Assembly: GCA_017562135.1 (NCBI GenBank)
Contig: QEYB01001312.1
Location: forward strand, 682,001 to 746,000
DNA length: 64,000 bases
Direction: 5' to 3'
Source of the DNA: Dipylidium caninum
Taxonomy: Eukaryota; Platyhelminthes; Cestoda; Cyclophyllidea; Dipylidiidae
Positions 1 to 13,800 of the stretch are shown here, one piece after another. Positions within the stretch are counted from its first letter, which is position 1. Every line of letters begins with the position of its first letter. The notes beneath the pieces are model-generated. The model ran no database searches and was not told the origin of the DNA. It saw only the letters and a list, made by a program, of their open reading frames with translations. A program made the translations under genes and the position numbers.

Positions 1-2408
1 ACTTAGGTAACTATCAGTTAGGATGGACCATGAAGGACACGCACCTTTATGTTAGGATAGGTCACGCAAAAGGGAAGTTAATTATCAAAAAGCCGTCACA
101 CATTGCACAGCCAACCATGATGGAGGGTCACATAGAAGTGCCTCTGCGGTGAGGTAACATCACGAAGGTGAAAGTACGAGTATCGTGCCACAATTAATCA
201 TGCTCGATTTAATCGCATAATGGGAGCATGTGTTGCCTTGCAGTTAACAGCTTTAACGCCAAATGAACATAAATACTGGAATTAATGGGGTTTTCCGTCC
301 TCAATTCAATTTGAAACGAAAAACTAGAGGAGCATTTAATGTTTGTTAATTACTCTTCAAAGCGACAGATATGAGGAAGCGTAATTCGAAAAGAATTACT
401 TTCAAGTCAATAAACAATCTCCGAATTGTTAAGTGGAATAGTAAGTGATCCACTTCGATGCAGATTTCGAGGTGGCGATAGAAGTAAAGAGAATTAAACG
501 CAGAATACCGAAAATTCCGAAAAACAGAATTTACTAAACTGAGTAGCAGAAGTTACTTAAGAGGTTTTTATTCATGAGAGAATACACAAATGAGATATTA
601 TTTTTCAAACACAGGACGAGATGCGATAATGACACTTTTAAGCAGCACCACCACCAGCAGCGGCAGCAGAGAAACTTGATAAAGGAACACACACCCAAAG
701 GCACCCATTTCAATCTTTAATGCGCTCACTCGGAAATTATAAAATGGTAGATTTAAGATATTCGTTGATAAATGAGTAAGTCCTAACGGTTGTTTTCAAA
801 ATATCCAGGGTTTCAAACTTCCGTAAGTAGACAAAGGACCCAGTGGTAGCAAGAAATCGTAGAAGTTCAGTAAGAAAACACATTGGACATTATAGAACAA
901 TCTACGGGATAGGATTTTGAAGTAGGATACATTGTACTATAAGTCGTATCTGGATTTATTACCTCATAAGAGGATACAAATCTATACACTTATTTATGAA
1001 ATTTAATTAAGGATTTAATGGGCAACACACGGCCATTCAAACACTACTACGTAATAAAAGGGTTCTACGACTAATCGCAAAGCAAACCAAAAGTTGCTTA
1101 TAATTCCGAAGAGAAAGCTTGCGCATAATAATTTCCCAATCTACACAGAAGATACGTAAGGAACAAAGTTTAATTAACGTTGTCAATACAGCATACATGT
1201 GTAGCAATGGTTAACAAGAAAGCAACCACAAATACCACGCACCCGCACAATACAAAAGCGTGACCACACCTGGCCTTTACTCGCTAAACACGTCTTATTA
1301 ATATAAACAATCAAAAATAAACTCCAGGATAAGATGTGTCCCCGTATTCTTGTAATGTATATTACGGAATACTTTAATAATAGTAGTAATTCTTGCTTAA
1401 AACCATTAAGGTGTACTACATTTTCAGTTGTATTTTAGCGTGATCCAGACTTATGATGACATTCAAACTATGCTAATCAAATAAGCAATGCGACGCTTCT
1501 GCTATTCTCCACTCACTCCTGTTACTGCTGCTTGTTATCGAAAGTAAATACCTACTCCTTGTGAATGGAGTAACTCTCCTGTGCATTTCGTCAGACATGC
1601 CATATAAATCTGTTAATTTAAAACGTCAAATGACCTTTCGTTAAATAAGGTTCTGCAAGTCTTCCGGTTGCTTAAGAAAGAATGAGAACCGATGCGATCC
1701 GTCGGCCACATTTTAAGGGCATTAAATATTTGACTCCTTAAGAATACATTTGACACCTTTATGGTTGCGTTATGATGCTTGCTCCCGTTAGAAGTCGATT
1801 GGTTAGAATATACCCTATATAAGTGATGCCATAATCCGTCTACTATCCGACCTCTCGATTTACACTGACTTTCAATGCGCGTGAGCCCCACGATGCATCT
1901 CACTCGAGAGAATTCAGAACACATTCACTACCCATCATAACCTCATCATCTGTTTAAAAACCGCTAATATTTCGGCGTAATAAGGGCAATTTTTCCACCC
2001 GGAAATGCCTACATCGGACGTTAATGGGAGGTGGGAATTTCGTACCGTTATGCAATCGTTCATAACGGACGTAAAGTTTGTTAAATATTTTGCCTTTCTT
2101 AACAAGAATGCCAGCTGATGTCAATATATCAGCAACTGGGTGTGCGACTCTCGTCGCAAATTTCACAAGTTATCTTTGGTAAGGATCCCTTCCTCTGATG
2201 AAGTCTCTCTGTCGAACTACTTATTTACCTCTATAATTTTGACCTCCGACCACCTTTCTGTGCAAATTTCATGACAATTTCAACCCCAATGACATGAAAA
2301 TCTACCCCTCAAAGAAGAAGTCATGGATATACAGTCTGAACAAACTCTCCTTTTCCCCAGGCAAAAAATATGTTCAAGTACTATTAACGCAATCGTCCAA
2401 CCATTTTC
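1..2408. other. AT-rich non-coding flank
   Basis: This stretch lies downstream of the leftward beta-tubulin gene. Open frames are short and none shows a recognisable protein. I see no repeat family, RNA gene or terminal repeat. It is probably intergenic DNA. Confidence 0.6.
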
Positions 2409-2414
2409 TTTATT
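2409..2414 (-). terminator. Poly(A) signal of the leftward beta-tubulin gene
   Basis: A canonical AATAAA reads on the minus strand about 21 bases past the TAG stop of the beta-tubulin gene. If used, the 3' UTR would be only some 40 bases. No competing AATAAA was noticed closer to the stop. Confidence 0.5.
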
Positions 2415-2434
2415 CCTTAATATCTCCCGGTAAC

Positions 2435-4804
2435 CTAGTTATTGTCCTCTTCACCCTCCTCCTCTCCAACTTCGTCATCTATTCCCACTTCTTGATATTG
2501 TTGATACTCACTAATGAGGTCGTTCATATTGGACTCAGCCTCCGAGAATTCCATTTCGTCCATACCTTCGCTGGTGTAAAAGTGGAGGAAAGCTTTCCGA
2601 CGGAACATAGCGGAAAACTGATCGCTGACACGGATAAATAACTCCTGAATTGCCGTAGTGTTTCCAATGAAGGTGGCGGCGATTTTGTAACCCTGTGGAG
2701 GAATATCGCAAACCGCGGTCTTCACGTTATTTGGAATCCACTCGACAAAGTACGATGAGTTGCGCGTCTGTGTCTCCAGAATCTGGTCTTCAACTTCCTT
2801 CATGGATATTCTTCCTCGGTACATGGCAGCGACGGTGAGATAGCGCCCGTGACTTGGGTCGCACGCTGCCATCATGTTTTTGGCATCAAACATTTGGCGC
2901 GTTAATTCGAGGACCGTGCAGCTCTGATAGGACTGTGACTTTTTGCTGGCTAAGGGAGCAAAGCCGGGCACGAAGAAGTGGAGCCGCGGGAAGGGAACCA
3001 TGTTGACGGCAAGTTTTCGGAGGTCGGAATTAAGTTGACCAGGAAAGCGGAGACTTGTGGTCACACCGGACATGGTTAGGCTAACCAGATGATTTAGATC
3101 GCTGTAGTTTGGATTAGGCAATTTCAGCGTGCGAAAGCATATGTCGTAGAGCGCTTCATTATCAATACAGAAGGTCTCATCCGTGCTTTCCACCAGTTGA
3201 TGTACCGAGAGAGTGGCATTGTAGGGTTCAACAACGGTGTCGGACACCTTAAGTATGAACCGAAGACGGTACAGCCTCTAATTCTTCAAACAGTGTTCTT
3301 CTATTTAAAATGCATCGTGTTGGCTCTCTCCAAGTGGTGTTACCCGTAAGACAATTTGATTTTCGAGCTCCTACGCACACCGTTAGTTGTCTCTCTTTTA
3401 GGAGTCGTAATGTCAAGATGTAGCAAATGATCGGTTTGCTTCATTTGGCAAATAAAGGGTAGGCACAGCTCTTATTTGAAGCTCTCGCACCCCCAGAACT
3501 GTGCAGTGAACTTTTTGATTTTTGTTTTTATTAGACACATTTTTTTCAGATGGCCACTGTGCTCAGTTAAATCTTCGAAGTAAAAATATATATTAAAAAG
3601 TTATCAGCTATTTATGATTGCAATATAATAACATATTAAATTCAACGCGGCCTATAAAGCACTTAGCGTGCAATTTAAAGCTGAGTTAATTCATCCGATG
3701 TTAATCATTAGGGTATTGTTTTAACGGTTGTTCCAAACATTGCGCGAGCCAAAAGCAGCACATGGTCTCTGCAGTTTCGGAGGTGTCATGCCCCGCCAAG
3801 CGTTAGAGGGTTTCATCCGCCATGTCTCTTATCGCTCCTAGCAGAATTGACCTTAGGTGGCATGTAATTTTGTTGATTAATTGAGTTTGCCAGGAATGCA
3901 TATCCGAAAAAGATATTTTGGAAAATCACCATAAAGCAGGAAAGCCTCTAGTGCCTACTGCGACTGTTTTGAATAAGATACAAAAGGTAGCAAAACCAAA
4001 AAATTAAGACTGCTTTTGTGCCAAACCTACCAAACGCTGTTATGAATAACTGCCGCCTACATTTAATCGCTCTCCGTATCTGAATATGCTAATGACTCGG
4101 TTTCCGGTGGACCTGCGAACCAACAGGGTGGATAGAGCGCTGCTGTAGCCCAGCCTTCGTGTGGCAGAGCAACGCTTGACAAGCTGAAAGAGGTTCGACA
4201 AACTAGCTAACCTTGGGGGATGGAACCACGGAGAAGGAGGTCATGATTCGATCCGGATACTCCTCCCTGATCTTGGCGATCAGGAGAGTGCCCATACCGG
4301 ACCCTGTGCCGCCGCCGAGACTGTGGCAAAGCTGAAAGCCTTGGAGGCAGTCGCAGGCATCGCACTCCTTGCGGACAACGTCCAACACCTCGTCAATCAG
4401 TTCGGCACCCTCGGTATAGTGGCCCTTCGCCCAATTGTTACCGGCCCCACTGTGGCCAAATATGAAGTTGTCTGGCCGGAAGAGCTTGCCCAGAGGTCCC
4501 GCTTTCACCGCGTCCATAGTGCCGGGCTCGAGGTCGATGAGGAGGGCTCGGGGCACGTACTTCCCTCCGGTGGCCTCATTGTAGTAGACATTGATGCGCT
4601 CCAATTGAAGATCCGAGTCACCATGGTAATTTCCTGTGTTATCAATTCCGTGTTCTTGAGAAATTATTTCCCAAAACTAGGGAGATAAAAAGTCTTAAGA
4701 CGGTTAAAGTCCAGAGTGAAAAAATCAGAATGAGGCAAAACAAACACCTTCGACCCTATCTGGTTCCCGCATTGGCCCGCCTGAATATGGACCAGTTCGC
4801 GCAT
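2435..4804 (-). CDS. TUBB: Beta-tubulin (Phe200 isotype), complete, 3 exons
   Basis: Beta subunit of the alpha/beta-tubulin dimer of microtubules. On the minus strand the exons are 4748-4804 (19 codons), 4212-4676 (155 codons) and 2435-3247 (270 codons plus stop). Both introns are phase 0 with GT-AG ends, 71 and 964 bp, and the joined product is 444 residues, the normal family length. It starts [19 protein letters not shown] and carries the GTP-binding GGGTGSGM loop and an acidic Glu-rich tail. Residues at the benzimidazole sites are Phe167, Glu198 and Phe200. Position 239 is Ser where most beta-tubulins have Cys, as in vertebrate beta-III. Its sequence is clearly diverged from the second beta-tubulin gene near 14.6 kb, but both introns fall at identical codons (after 19 and 174), so the pair descends from an old duplication. 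Codon use is less GC-biased than in the other copy. The start codon is fixed by the conserved N terminus and by the promoter just upstream. Confidence 0.97.
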
Positions 4805-4849
4805 GGCGGAGCACCGAGGAGTTCACTTCGCACCTCACCGTCATCTCGC

Positions 4850-4856
4850 TTTTATA
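4850..4856 (-). promoter_or_regulatory. TATA box of the leftward beta-tubulin gene
   Basis: TATAAAA reads on the minus strand about 46 bases upstream of the tubulin ATG. Typical spacing would put the transcription start some 20 bases before the ATG, giving a very short leader. Assigned from motif and position only. Confidence 0.6.
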
Positions 4857-4875
4857 GGTCTGATCGCAAGCTGCG

Positions 4876-4880
4876 ATTGG
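4876..4880 (-). promoter_or_regulatory. CCAAT box of the leftward beta-tubulin gene
   Basis: CCAAT reads on the minus strand about 20 bases upstream of the TATA box and about 72 bases from the ATG. The close CCAAT-TATA-ATG order supports a compact core promoter here. Confidence 0.5.
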
Positions 4881-4899
4881 AGAGACGAGTGCTCTGCTC

Positions 4900-7800
4900 T
4901 TGTTTGCATTCTCTCAGATGCACAAGCACTCAGTTACGCCTCCGCACGACCGTCTTCTGGCAAAGGTCACCCAAAAATGGCTTGATAGCGGCGCATCAAC
5001 CCGCTCTCCTGTCCCCATGGTCCGCCTCCCACATCGACATGGCGCCACCAGGCTCCAGAGTTCTGACGGTTTTCGGAGTGCACTTAGGACTTGAATGGCG
5101 GGGCGATTTTGACGGCAGACTTCGCAATTGATTGCAGAATGATGTGCAACCCTGATTTCTACGAAACCTCCCATGGGAAGCTGTGAAATATGTTGCTGAG
5201 TGAACCAAGTGATTGGCTTCGCCACCGAACTATATTTACCTTCTCTTTCATTCCCTCAGTGTGGAAGGAATGGGAGTAGGCAGATTTGAAATTAGCCTCC
5301 AAGTAGCCGTGCAAATTTCCATCCTCCTCCCGGTGGGGAAATGGCATTCTTGATTAAGGACCCGCGCTTCCTCTGACGGTTGCCACAACCACTTTGCTTA
5401 CATCGCTTTCACTTGCCTAGAACGAAGAGGCGCGTCTCCCATTTCTTTCTTCCTGAGGAAGAAGATTTGCACTCCGCCAAGGAGGAAACGAGTTTGACAC
5501 TATCGTTTCTTGTCCTGCTCGCGAGAGCTACATAGAGGAGAGGTGGGTCACTTCTTTTCCCCACTGGTGTCGCCTGGATTGGATGCAGGTGGGGCGGGAG
5601 GGAGGCAGGGAAAGAAGGAGGCTGCAGGGAACTCAGGCGGATTTGCGCTCTTTTCAACTGTGACCTTTTCCCATCCAAATTCCTTGTGTTCGTCTATGGG
5701 AGTAAAGCCGCGTCTGACTCTGACAAATTAAGACGACGATGAGGAGACCATCGTCTCATACCAACTCCTCATCTGAACTTCAGTGAGCTTCGCTTGACCC
5801 CTCCACCGTAAATTAATTAGCCTTTATAAGAAATGACAGGTCGAGTTGAATGGGTCGTGTTTGTGCCACGGAGGCGGCAGCGGCGACTCGGCATACCGAC
5901 GTTCCGCCGCAGCCTCTGCTCGTCTCGCGATGATGCTTATCGGAGGAGCCCAACCAGCGCACCGCGCGGGGAGGCGCCGACGTCTCTTCTCCCCCCCAGT
6001 CCTGCCTGTCTGCGGTATACGCGCATTCAGCAGACGTGGCAGAGGGCTGGAGACAGCGACCTGCTGTCTCACTCGCGAGTCCCCAGGCCAGCTAACCAAA
6101 GCCGCCATAACCCCAACGCCTCTCGCCGTAGTTTGCACTCTTTTGCTGAGTGCGAAGTCAAAGTGGTGCGGTGCTGAGGCATGCAGCCGTCGCAGAACAA
6201 TACCAGTGGCACCAATGAGACTGCCGCATTTTGTGCCGTTCGCTTGTCTGCCTATTCACAAAGTTTACAGATCTGAGCACCCGCTGCAATGGAACACGCC
6301 CCGGTTAAGATGTGATTTGGCATCGGTGACACCCACCGCCTATTAACAAGTCGCCATCTTCCTTATCGTGTGTGCTCTTCTTTCGTCGCTCCTCGCGCAC
6401 ACGCATTCGTTGGCGCGTGCGCAGACCGCAAGCCATTTTAGCATAAAGTGGCGAGTCACAGCGAGTGAAGATCTTCATCGCTGCGGCGGTGCCACCTTGT
6501 GAGCAGATTTTGTTTAATCTTTTCGCCTTCATAGCTCTCAATCGGCCCAGGACAACTCGCCCGACCGTCACTGCCGCAGTATAGCACTGGTGTATCAATC
6601 AGTGTAGGGTCTAACACGCTAATTCTGGAGCCTGTTACTTCTTGACGTGCCGTGGTACCACGGTGCAGAGTTTCTTTGTCATGCGTAAAACTTGTTAAAT
6701 GGTCTGTGACATGGGCGGAGGTTTTTAGAACATTCTGGGTTGTATGTTGGTAGTGAGACTATAAATAGCCGCAACTGAAATGTTTACGCGTTATTTCATT
6801 GGGAACACGAAGATGTATTACCTCTCATGTTACTACTCAACCTTATATTCGTTTTAGTTTAGTCTACTTGTTAGAACGGCTATTCTATAATTAAAGGACG
6901 CTGAGTCGTATAGTGTCTAATGTTACAAGTAAGGGAGTTAAAAAAAGATGCGGAGTATCATGAAGATGAATGAGATTTAGGGGGCTGTAGGTGAGCTATG
7001 GTCCACTTTTTCCTTGTCTACTCTTCAAGCCATGCCTTAAAAGTCGTCTCTCGATCGATATTATGCGCACTGATATTGTATAAGTAGCAATTATTTATAA
7101 TCTACATTTTCATGGGAGCGCTTTTTATTTCTACGGGGGGTGCGATAAAAGTTGTCATCTGTCTGGCTCTCATTCTATAAAAAGCAATGACTTTATTCTA
7201 AAGTGTCTTAGATCCCACGAAAACGTGATTGCAAAGTTTTGAATCCGCTTAGCTTGCGAGACGCCACGACCGCTGAGGCATGTTAATGCTGCGGAAGTAC
7301 GCCAATCTGTCAACACTCGCCTTACCGTAAACACAATGCCGGCGACTGAACGCATGTCCTACATGTGCGCGTAGTGCCTGTCAGCTCCTCCACCTCAGCG
7401 CCTTGCGCGGACATCATTCGACTCCGCTAAAAATGCGTTCCCCATCAAGGGCGTTCATGAACGAGGCCCCCCTCGAGGCGAGGTGCGTGTGACCGCGTCG
7501 TGAACACGAGAAGCGCTTGGCAGTCCAACACAAGAGAGGTGCAAACACCGAAGGCTGTGGCACCGTGGCTATGACCGAGACCATGATAGTCGAGGGCGCA
7601 TGCATCCGTCCACTTATCGCACTCTGGCAAACCGCTTCCGAACGACCGGGTCCAATCCTCAGCCGTGCCCTGTTCGTCCGAGCAGAGAGGCAAAGACTGC
7701 GTTAGAGCGCGCAGAGACAATGCGAAAGAGCAATGAACACTTTGACGTAGAACCCGTTGGCCTCATTTGGCCTGGTTGTGGGCTACGCTCCGGTCAATTT

Positions 7801-10800
7801 TATCTTCACCTCTTCATTCTGTAACCTTCGTCACTTCTACTCCTCCGACGGTTAGACATCTAACGGGGCTAAACTCCCCCGTCCGCTGCTCAGCCACGGC
7901 AGCCCTGGAGCCGCCTCCGCCTCATCACTCCTTCGTGCTTCTGTCCACTCCTTCACACCCCACGCTCCCCTCGTGCCATTGTTGGCCGAGAGGACGGAAC
8001 CCGTAGAAGTTGCATATCCCGCATTCTGAATTGTCCGCAGACTGATAGCTGCATGTCCCGCAAGCACTCGGCGCTGGCAACTTCGAGGTCGCCGTCTGGT
8101 CGACCTCGGCGTGCGAGCGTGTGCCTTTCTAACTTCCCCACTACCACACTTTCGCTTCTTACTTTTCACGGGTTGAGGCAAATTTTCATTGCTTACGAGA
8201 CTGAGAGGAGAACCGCACAATGACGCATCGTCGTAGCCATGGGATTCCATGCTCCGCTGCAGAATGAGCTCTCTTCCCCCTTCCTCCCCCTTCCCCCTTT
8301 ACGTGCTTTGGTGGGCTTCGGGCCTCGGCCTCGTGGCCGTCGAGATCGGTCGAGAAAATGGGGACTTCTAACAGAGCCAGTCATGGCTGAGTTTCGAGGC
8401 AGAACGATGTTCCGATGTCATTCTCTCCCCTTCCATCGTATCGTGTGAATCACATTCCTACTTTGTCTGACTTTACTGGATGCTCCCCTCTCCGCCTTCT
8501 TCACCAGTCCCACTGGTGACACTGCGATTGTCCACTTTGTTTCGAAAGCCTCCACTGCCAACCGCGCAGCTGTGTGGCCTTGACCTCCCCCTCCCCGAAG
8601 GGAGAGCGGGTCGTCCTGTCGCCCGATTATGTCGCAGAATCCCCCACTCGCGTCATGCAATAACACATGTCAGTTTGCTCCAAGGTCGTAGCCTAATCTA
8701 CGCCCCACGCTGAATTTCCTCGCCATGCGAAGGATGCATGACTCCTGCTGCCTTTGATTGCCTCCTGGCGGGGTGGCACCCGTCTTCCCTAGCCTTTGCT
8801 CGCCTCCGCAGGGCCAGGCGCCTTCTCGCCTCCCCGCGCCCGCTCGGTCGACCACTCGCTCGCAGTGGCCGGCTGCCTGCCGCCTCCCGAGCCTCCCGTC
8901 CTCACGCTAGCGAATCATCCTCTTCTATCACCAGAAGCCTCGATTCTGCCCTTCTCAGGAGACAAGAAACCCTCCTCTAGTCAAGCTATTGCACCATCTC
9001 TTTGCTTACCCCCCAAAAGTCAAATCAAATTATCCAACTTCTTCCCTCTCCCCTCACACCGCCTTCGCCTCCTTCTGTTGCCGGGGAGGAGGCAGCTCTG
9101 GCGGCGAGGTGGGGTAAACAACCTCATCGGCACTTCGCCATCCTGGGCCCATAGCAAAAAAAAATAAAATTCCCTAACGCTCTGCTGTCTAGAGTGAGGC
9201 TTTCAAGCGTCGTTTGATTCTCAACCTTGGCATTAAGACTGGCTGACTTTGACACGAGTGATGACTCGATTGGTGGAAACTCTCAACACCTCCACTTGCG
9301 CTCCGGCGACGGGCTTGCGGGGAGAGCGAGGCACCTTCTGGGGTAGATTGGGACGGTGGGGGCAAGCGACCGACTGGTGCCGGCTCGAGAGGGACGCGAT
9401 TTGCCTGTTCGCTGTCCGCTGACGGGTTGCATACATCTAACATCCGCCTGCACACGCACCGAAGGCCGCCTGATGCCCCACACGCCCACCGAGTGCCAGC
9501 AGGGCCGGTGGAGGGGGACGGTGGGCCGCGGCGGGCGGTGGAAGGGGGTCGGAAGGGGCGGCTGAGGGGCGCGGCGTGCGTGGAGACGGTCAACTGCAAA
9601 TGCCAGGACCGTAAAAGCCTGACTCACTGGGGCAAATTCCGCCGGCAGTTTCACACGACGCGGGCAATAATTCCCATTTCCCGCGGCCTGTGGACAAATG
9701 CGTCAGCAAGTGAAAATCCCCATCCTCCGCAGTAGCACTAAGTGTGGTATTTGTTCCCTCAGGGAAACCCTTCGGGAGAGCCGGGAATGCCCCAGTGGAC
9801 AGTCCCGTTGCCTGAACTGCGGCCAAAGATGACGGACGCACTTCTACGTGTCGCCCAACCTGGCTGCCGGCGAAGACTGGAGGAGTTGAGCAAGTCCAGA
9901 ACAATTGGCCTAACTCCATCGAAACGCAGGACATGAAAGCTCATTTCAGCGTCAGCCAGTACCCAGCGGTTCTCGCATCAACGGTCGTTTTTCCAGCCTC
10001 TGAAGCACCTGTGCTTGGGCATCTGAGCAACAGGCCTGCAGTGCTCCTCAACCGTGGTCGCCACCGCCACTGCTTTGTCCTCGGGTGGGTTCAGTCGCTT
10101 CACCCCAATTAATGACCTTGAAGAAGTACAGTGGTGTCATCTGATTGGCAGATTAAAGAAAGAGTTCCCCCCACACTGGTGACAGGCAGACGAGAAAAGT
10201 CCGCAGCCGGGAAGGCTTTGAGAGTGCAAGCAGCCGCCCTTTTGACGAGAGGTCCAATCTCAACCAATCCTCAGCCACGATAAGGGGGAGTCAATGCTCG
10301 CGAGTTTGCCGCGTTTCTGACTCCCGGCCGTCCTCCGATGCCGGTCCCACCACCGTGCGGCTCAACGGCCGGGCTCGTGGGCAGCCGCAGAACCAGCGGC
10401 ACTTTTGGCGGCGGATCCATCAGCCCAGTGTGGAAGACCATGTTTTGGGCTGCCTTCTCCCCCTGTTCCTCCATCAAATTGCGCCTAATCTCTGTTGCGG
10501 TCCACGCTTTTTTCCTCTCTCTCTTCCTCGTCTCGACGACACTTTGTTCACCTCTCCGCGCCCGCCATCGACACCGCCGGGGGTGCCCATCTCGCCCCGA
10601 CCGGGGCGATGGCGCCGGGCGGAGCGTTGGAGTGTGGCCGATGTCTCTCGCTCGCCCGAGCCTCCTTCAGCCTCGCCCGCGGGGCTCATCAAAGCCACAC
10701 TCGGAATCATAAGGAGGTTGCATCCACAGCCTGCACCACGTTGCTGCAGTTTTTCAACCACCCCAGACGAAATTCACTCATCCTCGCTTTCCTTTAGCCC

Positions 10801-13800
10801 CCACGTCTACTGACAAATGAGGTAAAAATTTTGTTTGACGAGAGCGTGATGAGTGGACTTGTTTTTTCAAAAAGCCGCATGACACGAGTGCATTTTCCCC
10901 GCCTAATTATGGAGTTCACACCTCCGCCTTGGTGCGGCATGCCAAGGCGGCCTGCAGAGCCTCCGCCCGTCGACACAGCCTCCTGCAAACGCGGAGGGGC
11001 GAAAATGCGGGTGTGAGCTGGTGCTGTCGGCAGCCGCGTCGGAGTCCCCGTGAGGTGACTCGGCGTCTGAATCGGAGTCCTCGTGGGGCTCGAGGCCTTC
11101 CGCCTCGAGTCGAACGTGGCTGGACGAAGGGAGACTTTTAGGGCATGGAGGGGCGCAAAATTCTCGCTGCGTCGCTCGTGGACTCTAGGCCGAGGCCAAG
11201 TGACTCGGCCATTCGCACCAAATTCCTCCCCAGTGCCACATTTGGTCTCCGCACCCCAAATCCCCACCCTACTTCAACTCCCCTGCCGCCTTCTTCTCCC
11301 ACTGCAGTCCTAATCGCGCCCTGAAAGGAAGAAATCACGCATAGTCGAAGGAGGAGGTGGGCGGCGGAGGATGGGGCGAGGCCTTGAGCTGTGCGGGGTG
11401 TGGGTGTGGGTGTGGGGGGAGGAGGGCGGAGGTGATCGTCGCACTGAAACAAGTACAAATTTCTGTTGAAATTTCGTTACAAATGCGAGAGAGTAAACGC
11501 GGGCGGCAGGAGGGTGAAGAACCCGCGCTTGGAGAAGCTCGGTTTGAAGAAACTGTCCTTCTGGGTCAAACGCAAACAAAAACGCTGCCAAATACAAGAA
11601 AAGTGTAAATTTTGAGGGAAAATAAAGGGCAGTTCTGATCCATTCAGCACCACTCGAATTTGATGGGAGGAAATGGACGTCCTCGGCGCCGGCGGTATTA
11701 CACGCCAGGTTGGTAGTGGACCGAGGCAGACGACACAAGGCCACGCAGGGTTGGAGGGATGGTCGCCTGCCGCGGGGCAGTGGGAGGCTTTTGCCAACCG
11801 GAGGGGGAGAAGACGACCTCGAGGCTGCTCGACGCAAGCGCATACGCGGTGTTGCCGTCACTTTGTCCAATCACCGGTCAAACGGCCTGTCGTGCCAAGT
11901 GTCGCTGCCCATCCTCTTCCCCGCCCCTGCCGCCCTCCACCTTCCGCCCGCGAGCGCCCGCGAGCGCGGATCAATGTGGCCGCGACGACGAGGGATGGAG
12001 CGAGTGGAGGAGGCATTCGCTGCTCACCGCATCCAATTTGGGGGTGGAGGGTCCACGTCTCGCGCCGCGCCTGTCGTGTGGACGGCGTCAGCGATGCCCT
12101 GCCGACGCACCGTCGACATTTATCTTGAGCCACAGGCTCAGCTTCTGGGCCGCTGGTTCAATCCGCCAGGGCGTCACCTCCACGAGAGGCGTCTCGATGG
12201 GGAAAAGGGCTCGAGTCGCCGGATACTTAGTCCTCCACGCCAAGAGGGAGTAGAGACTGGTGGAGTTCATCACTTCTGACTGCTTCCCCGGCCATTCGGC
12301 AGAGGGCGCTGCCGCTGCGCCTCCGGCCAGGCCGACGGTTTGCGTGAGCTTCTCACGCCATAATGTGCCCCGGCGGCTCCATCTCGTGCCCACTCGCTGG
12401 CGGGCCCCGCCGTCTCGGTGAGTGCGCGAGTGCCGGCGCTCCGCCCCGCCTCTCCTGGTCCGGGCCGGGCCGCCTTGTCTCTGCCACCTCTCCCCAAGGG
12501 CCTCTCACACGCCCTTCAGCGCACACTGAAGGAGGTGGCCGTGGGTAGAGAGCCTGCGGAGAGGCCCCGGGGGGGGGAGGGGGAGGGGGCGAGGCATCGC
12601 CTCAATGGGGTGCTCCTGGCTCTCAAGCAGCACTTTCACGCGCCGAGAAGTCGAATTTCTGCTGCTCGTAAAAGCGGGTGCGTGATGCAGCGGGGCCGAA
12701 CTTAGCCCGGAGCGGTGGATGTGCACTCTTGCGAAATGCAGGTCCACCGGCGAGAATCGCGACCGGCTGAGGACTGGGATCGCCCTCACGCTGCACCGAG
12801 TCGCCACATCGCCCCGCCGGCAGTCGGGCTGAGAGCAACGAGCGGCCCAAACTCCGTCTGTGCCTGGATGTCTGGAAGCCCGTGTTTCCGCCACCTCCGC
12901 ATGCCCAGGCGCGTTCCTGTGTGAGACGAGCGAACAGACCCTCTGCGGCATTCCAGCCGATCACCAAATCTCCCACCTCTTCGCCAACGGCGGGGTGGGT
13001 GTCCGGCCAAGCTGATGACCTCGTGGTGCAAGAAGTGCCTACCACCGCCTCCGAGTATTCGACACTGTTTGCGCGGTGCGCCTCCCTTTTGTTGGGAGGT
13101 TTAACCTTTTTGTCAAGAGAAAAGTCTGCCGCAAGTCTAAACGGCAGGGTTGAGTAGGGTTTTGGCAGTGAAGGCAAAGAAGTCCTTAAGAAGTTATGGT
13201 CTCGCGATAGCTTTTTCCTGCCTAAGATGAAAAATAAAGTGCCTCCTTTCCCCTCCCCCCCCCCCTTGCGTAATCTTGAGTGGGAAATCTTTCACGAGGA
13301 GAAGAAAATTCCCCCTGCCAGAGAATGGGATCATCCTCCCCGCGGCAGGAAACGCAGAAGCTAGTGTGGGTACCGCGCGAAAGTGAAAGCCTCCAGCGCC
13401 TTTTAAGTCGGCGACAGTCTGCGATTCCTGCCTTAACGGAGGAAGGGAGGGGGCGAGGGGGGGCTTTCATTTCAGTCTAATTCGGCCATGCCGTTTTCCA
13501 CCTGCCAACCACTCATCGACCAAGCACGTGGAGCAGGTCTCCTCTTTTCCATCCTCCTTTAAGCGGAGCTCCGGGTGTCGCGCGCTCTTGTTCACGATGC
13601 TAAATGACTCCACAACTCGTTTCTCTGCGGCGTCCGCAGGGCGATAGCGAGAAGGAGGGACTCAAAACCTCGCCAGGAATCCAGCCTGAACTGAATGACC
13701 CGAGTTTTGGTCCCCGATTTCTCACTCTATCTTGCACGATTGCCTGATCTGCCGTCTGTTCTACTCCTCTATCCCTGGCAAACAGCCAAGTGATTTGGAC

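Noticed and set aside
9189..12951. Long overlapping open frames on both strands, up to 189 codons, in the tubulin spacer
   Set aside because: High GC removes stop codons in all frames. Products are Arg/Pro/Ala-rich with no domain, and several frames overlap equally on both strands.
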